NCBI RefSeq assembly: GCF_900115685.1
Contig: NZ_FOXJ01000001.1
Coordinates: 529,796 to 593,795, forward strand
Source: Variovorax sp. 770b2
GTDB lineage: Bacteria > Pseudomonadota > Gammaproteobacteria > Burkholderiales > Burkholderiaceae_C
Length of the DNA: 64,000 nt
Direction of reading: 5' to 3'
Part shown: positions 59,249 to 64,000 of the stretch, piece by piece
How positions within the stretch are numbered: the first letter of the stretch is position 1
How the letters are laid out: every line of letters starts with the position of its first letter
Position numbers and translations under genes: made by a program
The notes under the pieces: model-generated
What the model was told of the DNA's origin: nothing
Database searches by the model: none
Seen by the model: the letters and a program-made list of their open reading frames with translations, nothing else

Positions 59249-60325
59249 ATGAACGAGTTGGACTCCCTGGTCGACACCGCACGCGCCGCCTTCGCCGAAG
59301 CGAAAACGCCCGCCGAACTCGAAAACGCCAAGGCCCAGTTCCTCGGCAAGTCGGGCCGCATCACCGAGCTGATGAAGGGCATGGCCGCGCTGAGTGTCGA
59401 AGAGAAGAAGTCCCGCGGCGCCGCGATCAACGTAGCCAAACAAGCCATCGAGTCCGCGCTGACCGATCGCCGCCAGCAACTGGCCGACGAAGAGCTCTCC
59501 CTGCAGCTGCGCGCCGAAGCGCTCGACGTGAGCTTGCCCGGCCGACGTCATGTGTCGGGCGGCCTGCACCCCGTGAGCCGCACCCTGGAGCGCATCGAGG
59601 AGATCTTCTCGAGCATGGGCTTCGACGTGGCCGACGGCCCCGAGATCGAGAGCGACTGGCACAGCTTCACCTCGCTCAACAACCCGCCGAACCATCCTGC
59701 GCGCTCGATGCAGGACACCTTCTATGTCGACCTGAACGGCGACGACGGCATCCCCTACAACCTGCGTCCGCACACCAGCCCGATGCAGGTGCGCTATGCG
59801 CATCAGCACATCAAGAAGTACGCGGCCGAGTTCGCCGCTGCTGCAGCCGACCCTACCGGCACCGTCAAGGCCCCCGAGATCCGCGTGATCGCCCCCGGCC
59901 GCACCTACCGCGTCGACAGCGACGCCACCCACTCGCCCATGTTCCACCAGTGCGAAGGCCTCTGGCTCGGCGAGAACGTGAGCTTCAAGGACCTGAAGGT
60001 CGTCTTCACCGACTTCTGCCGCACCTTCTTCGAACGCGACGACCTCGTGCTGCGCTTCCGCCCGAGCTTCTTCCCGTTCACCGAGCCCAGCGCCGAAATC
60101 GACATCCAGTTCGCGAGCGGCCCGCTGGCCGGCCGCTGGCTCGAGGTGTCGGGCTCGGGCCAGGTGCATCCGAACGTGGTGCGCAACATGGGCCTGGATC
60201 CGGAGCGCTACATCGGCTTCGCTTTCGGCATGGGGCCCGACCGGCTCACGATGCTGCGCTATGGCGTGAACGACCTGCGCCTTTTCTTCGACGGCGACCT
60301 GCGTTTTCTCTCGCAGTTCCAGTGA
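59249..60325 (+). CDS. pheS: Phenylalanyl-tRNA synthetase alpha subunit
   Basis: The protein has 358 residues. The N-terminal coiled coil that contacts tRNA covers about residues 1-90. The class II core contains [32 protein letters not shown] and the Phe-pocket stretches [17 protein letters not shown] and [17 protein letters not shown]. It forms an alpha2-beta2 enzyme with PheT. ATG 59249 was chosen by alignment with the family start; the frame is open further upstream to 59132 but that part includes the terminator-like hairpin. The ribosome site is weak. Confidence 0.97.
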   Translation: MNELDSLVDTARAAFAEAKTPAELENAKAQFLGKSGRITELMKGMAALSVEEKKSRGAAINVAKQAIESALTDRRQQLADEELSLQLRAEALDVSLPGRRHVSGGLHPVSRTLERIEEIFSSMGFDVADGPEIESDWHSFTSLNNPPNHPARSMQDTFYVDLNGDDGIPYNLRPHTSPMQVRYAHQHIKKYAAEFAAAAADPTGTVKAPEIRVIAPGRTYRVDSDATHSPMFHQCEGLWLGENVSFKDLKVVFTDFCRTFFERDDLVLRFRPSFFPFTEPSAEIDIQFASGPLAGRWLEVSGSGQVHPNVVRNMGLDPERYIGFAFGMGPDRLTMLRYGVNDLRLFFDGDLRFLSQFQ

Positions 60326-60374
60326 TCCACTGACACGCCCTTTCCACACAGAAAAACAGATCGAGATCGAAGAG

Positions 60375-62834
60375 ATGCAATTCCCGGAATCCTGGCTGCG
60401 CGAGTTCTGCAACCCGCCCCTCGACAGCGCAACATTGGCCGAAACGCTCACCATGGGCGGCTTCGAGGTCGAAGAGCGCCGACCGGTGGCGCCGCCCTTC
60501 ACGCGCATCGTGGTCGGCGAAATCAAGGAAGCGGCGCAGCACCCGAACGCCGATCGCCTGCGCATCTGCCAAGTCGATGTTGGCCAGGTCGATGCCGCGG
60601 GGCAGGGCGCCTTGCTCAACATCGTGTGCGGCGCACCCAACGCGCGCGTCGGCATCAAGGTGCCGTGTGCGCTCGTCGGCGCAGAGCTGCCGCCGGGTGA
60701 AGACGGCAAGCCTTTCCTCATCAAGCTGGGCAAGCTGCGCGGCGTCGAGAGCCAGGGCATGCTGTGCTCGGCGCGCGAACTGCACTTGAGCGAAGACCAC
60801 GGCGGCCTCCTTGAGCTCGACGCAGACGCACCCATCGGCGCCGACGTGCGCGACGTGCTCAAGCTGGACGACGCCCTGCTGACCCTCAAGCTCACGCCCA
60901 ACCTCGCGCATGGCCTGAGCGTCTACGGCGTCGCTCGCGAACTCGCCGCGCTCACCGGTGCGCCGCTCAAGACGCCGGCGATCGCGCCCGTGGCCACTTC
61001 GTTCAACGACGTGCTGCCGGTCAAGGTCGAGGCGCCCGAGCTCTGCGGCCGCTTCTCCGGCCGCATCGTGCGCGGCGTGAACACCACCGTCGCCACGCCG
61101 GCCTGGATGGTCGAGCGCCTCGCGCGCTGCGGCCAGCGCAGCGTGACGCCGCTGGTCGACATCTCCAACTACGTGATGTTCGAGTACGGCCAGCCCAGCC
61201 ACATCTTCGACCTCGACAAGATCCACGGCGGCCTCACGGTGCGCTGGGGCAAGGCGGGCGAACAGCTCAAGCTGCTGAACGGCACCACGATCACCGTCGA
61301 CGACAAGGTCGGCGTGATCGCCGACGACCGCGAAGTCGAATCGCTGGCCGGCATCATGGGCGGCGATGCGACCTCGGTGTCCGACGACACCCGCAACATC
61401 TACGTCGAGGCCGCGTTCTGGTGGCCCGAAGCCGTGCAGGGCCGGTCGCGCCGCTTCAACTTCTCGACCGATGCGGGCCACCGCTACGAGCGCGGTGTGG
61501 ATCCGAGCCGCAGCGTCGAGATCATCGAACGCATCACGCAACTGATCATCGAGATCTGCGGCGGCGAAGCCGGCAGGATGGACGACCAGACGCTGAACGT
61601 GCCGGCAGCCGTGCCCGTCACGCTGCGCGTGGCGCGTGCCGCGCGCGTGATCGGCATGCCGCTGACGCAGGCGCAGTGCGCCGATGCGCTCCACCGCCTG
61701 GGCTTGGCCATCACCGAAGGCGAAGGCACGCTGACCGTGACCCCGCCGCCGCACCGCTTCGACCTGCTGATCGAAGAAGACCTGATCGAAGAAGTCGCGC
61801 GCCTGATCGGCTTCAACAACCTGCCGACCACCGCGCCGCTCGCGCCCATCACCGCCCGCGTGCGGCCTGAAGCACAGCGCAGCCGTTTCGCAGTGCGCCG
61901 CAGCATCGCAGCGCTGGGCTACCAGGAAACCATCAACTTCAGTTTTGTCGAAGCGCACTGGGAGCAGGACCTTGCCGGCAATGCCAACCCCGTCAAGCTG
62001 CTGAATCCCATCGCCAGCCAGATGAGCGTGATGCGCTCGTCGCTGATCGGCTCGCTGCTGCAGGTGCTGAAGTTCAACCTCGACCGCAAGGCGCCGCGCG
62101 TGCGCGTGTTCGAGCTGGGCCGCGTGTTCATGCGCGACGACAGTGTCGTCACCACCGACAGCACCGTGCGTGGCGTCGACCAGCCGATGCGCGTGGCAGG
62201 TCTCGCCTGGGGCGATGCCGATGAAGCGCGCTGGGAAGGCAAGGCCCACCGCGTCGACTTCTACGACGTCAAGGGCGATGTCGAAGCACTGCTCGCGCCG
62301 CTGGTGCCGAGTTTCGAGCCGGCCGAGCATCCCGCGCTGCACCCCGGCCGCTCGGCCCGCGTCTCGATAGACGGCAAGGCCATCGGCTTTGTCGGCGAGC
62401 TGCATCCGCGCTGGCGCCAGAAGTGGGACTTCGCGCAGGCCCCCGTGCTGTTCGAGCTCGACCTGGATGCGATCACCGCGCGCCCCGTGCCCGTGGCGCA
62501 GCCGGTGCCCAAGCACCAGGCGGTCGAACGCGACATTGCCGTCGTGGTCGCCGAGGCCGTCACCCACGACGCGTTGATGCAAACGATCCGCGCGACCGCG
62601 GCTGCACAAGGACTGCTGCGCGACGCGACGCTGTTCGACATCTACCGTCCACAGCCGCTGCAGGGCGGTGCCGTTGCAGCGCCCGGCGCGCTGGCGCAGG
62701 GCGAGAAGAGCATGGCCGTCCGCCTGAGTTTCCAGGGCGACAGCGCCACCCTCATGGACGAGCAGGTCGAGCCCGCGGTCCGTGCAATCGTCGAACAACT
62801 GGGCGCCACGCTGGGCGGCCGCTTGAGAGGATGA
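60375..62834 (+). CDS. pheT: Phenylalanyl-tRNA synthetase beta subunit
   Basis: The protein has 819 residues. Domains in order: tRNA-binding OB domain (about 40-150, VVGEIKEAAQHPNADRLRICQVDVG), B3/B4 editing domain (about 210-380), B5 domain (about 400-475), catalytic-like core and C-terminal anticodon-binding FDX-ACB domain (about 720-818, KHQAVERDIAVVVAEAVTHD). It proofreads mischarged tyrosine and binds the tRNA. It begins 49 bases after pheS and ends overlapping the region of the ihfA start. Confidence 0.97.
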   Translation: MQFPESWLREFCNPPLDSATLAETLTMGGFEVEERRPVAPPFTRIVVGEIKEAAQHPNADRLRICQVDVGQVDAAGQGALLNIVCGAPNARVGIKVPCALVGAELPPGEDGKPFLIKLGKLRGVESQGMLCSARELHLSEDHGGLLELDADAPIGADVRDVLKLDDALLTLKLTPNLAHGLSVYGVARELAALTGAPLKTPAIAPVATSFNDVLPVKVEAPELCGRFSGRIVRGVNTTVATPAWMVERLARCGQRSVTPLVDISNYVMFEYGQPSHIFDLDKIHGGLTVRWGKAGEQLKLLNGTTITVDDKVGVIADDREVESLAGIMGGDATSVSDDTRNIYVEAAFWWPEAVQGRSRRFNFSTDAGHRYERGVDPSRSVEIIERITQLIIEICGGEAGRMDDQTLNVPAAVPVTLRVARAARVIGMPLTQAQCADALHRLGLAITEGEGTLTVTPPPHRFDLLIEEDLIEEVARLIGFNNLPTTAPLAPITARVRPEAQRSRFAVRRSIAALGYQETINFSFVEAHWEQDLAGNANPVKLLNPIASQMSVMRSSLIGSLLQVLKFNLDRKAPRVRVFELGRVFMRDDSVVTTDSTVRGVDQPMRVAGLAWGDADEARWEGKAHRVDFYDVKGDVEALLAPLVPSFEPAEHPALHPGRSARVSIDGKAIGFVGELHPRWRQKWDFAQAPVLFELDLDAITARPVPVAQPVPKHQAVERDIAVVVAEAVTHDALMQTIRATAAAQGLLRDATLFDIYRPQPLQGGAVAAPGALAQGEKSMAVRLSFQGDSATLMDEQVEPAVRAIVEQLGATLGGRLRG

Positions 62835-62836
62835 AG

Positions 62837-63208
62837 ATGAACGCTGCCGAATTCACGCTCGAAGCTTTAGAAACGCCGGCGCTCACCAAGGCGCATCTGG
62901 CCGACCTGCTGTTCGAGCAGATCGGCCTCAACAAGCGTGAGTCCAAGGACATGGTGGAGGCGTTCTTCGAGCTCGTGGCCAGCAGCCTGATCGAAGGCAC
63001 GGACGTGAAGATCTCGGGCTTCGGCAATTTCCAGATCCGCGTGAAGGCGCCGCGGCCCGGCCGCAATCCGCGCACCGGCGAAGCCATTCCGATCGGCGAG
63101 CGTCGCGTCGCCACGTTCCATGCGAGCGCCAAGCTCAAGGAACAGATTCACGGAAGCATCGAGCAGAGTGGCTCATCCGAAGTCGAGTGGAGCCTGGGCA
63201 CCGAATAG
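62837..63208 (+). CDS. ihfA: Integration host factor alpha subunit
   Basis: The protein has 123 residues, with a longer N-terminus (about 15 residues) and C-terminal tail than E. coli IHF-alpha (99). Core features are ALTKAHLADLLFEQIGLNKRESKDMVEAFFELV, KISGFGNFQIRVKAPRPGRNPRTGE (the DNA-intercalating proline arm) and RRVATFHASAKLKEQI. With IHF-beta it bends DNA at specific sites. I chose the ATG at 62837, which has AGAGG six bases upstream; an ATG at 62831 overlapping the pheT stop is the alternative. Confidence 0.95.
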   Translation: MNAAEFTLEALETPALTKAHLADLLFEQIGLNKRESKDMVEAFFELVASSLIEGTDVKISGFGNFQIRVKAPRPGRNPRTGEAIPIGERRVATFHASAKLKEQIHGSIEQSGSSEVEWSLGTE

Positions 63209-63272
63209 TGCTTGGTGCTCGGCGGTTGCGTAGAGTAATCTCTCAGGTTTCCCGCGCACCGTCTTGATTTCA

Positions 63273-63737
63273 ATGGAAATAATGGAGAAAGCGCTCCCGC
63301 CGATTCCTGTCAAACGCTACTTCACCATCGGTGAGGTCGGCGAACTCTGCGGCGTCAAGCCGCACGTGCTGCGCTACTGGGAACAAGAGTTCACGCAGCT
63401 GCGGCCCATGAAGCGACGCGGCAACCGTCGTTACTACCAGCACCACGAGGTGCTCATGATTCGCCGCATCCGCGACCTGCTGTACGACCAGGGCTTCACG
63501 ATCAGCGGCGCGCGCAACAAGCTGCAGGAACTGGTGCAGGGCGAGCGCGATCGCCGCAAGGCCGGCGAAGTGCCGCTCGAAGGCATGGAAGCGATCGAAA
63601 TCGACCAGGAAGAATTCGACGCCGCCGTGCAGGACAGCCCCGATCCGACCGCGCCGCGCACGGTCGATCTGTCGCAGTTGTTGCACCTTCGGCGCGAGCT
63701 TTTTGAAATTCGTGAGCTCCTGACCGTCGGACGCTGA
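63273..63737 (+). CDS. MerR-family regulator next to ihfA
   Basis: The protein has 154 residues. The N-terminal MerR helix-turn-helix reads RYFTIGEVGELCGVKPHVLRYWEQEF and TQLRPMKRRGNRRYYQHHEVLMIRRI. The short C-terminal part lacks metal-binding cysteines. A MerR-like gene directly after ihfA is conserved in many beta- and gamma-proteobacteria, but its targets are not established. Starts at 63273 (MEIMEK) or 63282 (MEK) are both possible. It is separated from ihfA by 64 bases. Confidence 0.87.
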   Translation: MEIMEKALPPIPVKRYFTIGEVGELCGVKPHVLRYWEQEFTQLRPMKRRGNRRYYQHHEVLMIRRIRDLLYDQGFTISGARNKLQELVQGERDRRKAGEVPLEGMEAIEIDQEEFDAAVQDSPDPTAPRTVDLSQLLHLRRELFEIRELLTVGR

Positions 63738-63748
63738 TTTCAGCCGGC

Positions 63749-63754
63749 TATAAT
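63749..63754 (+). promoter_or_regulatory. -10 box of the tRNA-Pro promoter
   Basis: TATAAT, a perfect consensus match, 9 bases before the mature tRNA start, followed by the GC-rich discriminator TGCGGGC typical of stringently controlled tRNA promoters. No clear -35 hexamer at the usual distance. Confidence 0.65.
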
Positions 63755-63763
63755 TGCGGGCTT

Positions 63764-63840
63764 CGGTGTGTGGCGCAGCCTGGTAGCGCACTTGCATGGG
63801 GTGCAAGGGGTCGAAGGTTCGAATCCTTTCACACCGACCA
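63764..63840 (+). tRNA. tRNA-Pro (anticodon GGG)
   Basis: The 77-base cloverleaf includes an encoded 3' CCA. Acceptor stem CGGTGTG/CACACCG, D arm with AGCCTGGTAG, anticodon stem CTTGC/GCAAG with loop ATGGGGT giving anticodon GGG (reads CCC, CCU), T arm GGTTCGAATCC. It has its own promoter and terminator. Confidence 0.97.
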
Positions 63841-63857
63841 AAAACGTTAGTCAGATC

Positions 63858-63892
63858 AACGGGTCAGAGCCACAAGCTCTGACCCGTTTTTC
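63858..63892 (+). terminator. Intrinsic terminator after tRNA-Pro
   Basis: AACGGGTCAGAGC (63858-63870), loop CACAA, GCTCTGACCCGTT (63876-63888) followed by further T residues: a perfect 13-bp stem 18 bases after the tRNA. The remaining bases to the window end show no recognisable gene. Confidence 0.93.
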
Positions 63893-64000
63893 TTTGGTTC
63901 TGACAAACCCGTCGATTCCTGAAAAAGCCGGCCGCTTCACGAGCCTCCCAATTTCCGACGGCCAGAGTTTTCCGGTCGGCACGTTGCGGCGGCACACGCG

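Noticed and set aside
63841-64000. Possible integration site or integrase gene after tRNA-Pro
   Set aside because: Only a terminator and non-coding bases are visible before the window ends; no direct repeat of the tRNA 3' end was seen.

Overview
The window is GC-rich (roughly two thirds G+C), almost fully coding chromosomal DNA from a beta-proteobacterium. Gene content and order point to the Burkholderiales, family Comamonadaceae, most likely Variovorax. The evidence is the thrS-infC-rpmI-rplT-pheS-pheT-ihfA-merR-tRNA-Pro block, a SWIB protein with an alanine/lysine-rich histone-like tail, many FtsX/LolD, Bug (TctC) and NitT/TauT transport genes, and an FMN-riboswitch-controlled RibH2. No prophage, transposase, CRISPR array or rRNA was seen. 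The genus is inferred from memory of family proteins and was not checked by search.

Layout. 1-12.7 kb: 3' end of an RTX/HCBP protein, DUF4399 protein, AttH/CrtC-like lipocalin with a Cds1-type PLP enzyme, penicillin-acylase-family lipoprotein, methyltransferase, FtsX-type permease, class C beta-lactamase-fold protein, and an ECF42-type sigma factor translationally coupled to its DGPF (YCII) partner. 12.9-16.9 kb: a GntR - PhyH dioxygenase - SAF oxidoreductase operon with a perfect operator palindrome, divergent from a threo-3-hydroxyaspartate ammonia-lyase. 16.9-26.2 kb: LolD-like ATPase and miaA, an AraC regulator beside a periplasmic molybdenum hydroxylase (cytochrome c, 2Fe-2S subunit, Tat-exported Mo subunit), a lipoprotein hydrolase, and an endonuclease-type mutL. 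26.4-31.9 kb: a sugar-acid operon (IlvD/Edd dehydratase, FAH-family enzyme, MFS carrier) next to LysR and GNAT genes. 32-39.6 kb: DedA, glycine-zipper lipoprotein, amiC-tsaE, queG, arsC-like, GST, FMN riboswitch and ribH2, and a YcaQ/AlkX-type glycosylase.

39.6-48.9 kb: a long minus-strand operon that looks like an uncharacterised catabolic system. It encodes a Bug binding protein, a complete NitT/TauT-type ABC importer, an enolase-superfamily enzyme, a Gfo/Idh/MocA oxidoreductase, a DUF993 aldolase-fold protein and a TIM-barrel sugar isomerase/epimerase. A TetR gene stands upstream, and two related palindromic sites flank it. 49-53.9 kb: a ThDP enzyme, a small unknown protein, AraC, the SWIB/H1-like protein, an EamA exporter and a gamma-glutamylcyclotransferase. 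54-55.4 kb: isocitrate lyase with an AT-rich, palindrome-bearing promoter region.

55.5-63.8 kb: the translation operon. Its leader has the full layout of a ribosome-mediated attenuator: a short reading frame with three Thr codons and four consecutive Phe codons, an antiterminator segment and an intrinsic terminator. The operon encodes both Thr-tRNA and Phe-tRNA synthetases. infC appears to start at AUC. The window ends with tRNA-Pro(GGG) and its terminator. The two observations most worth following up are the mixed Thr/Phe attenuator and the DUF993 catabolic operon.
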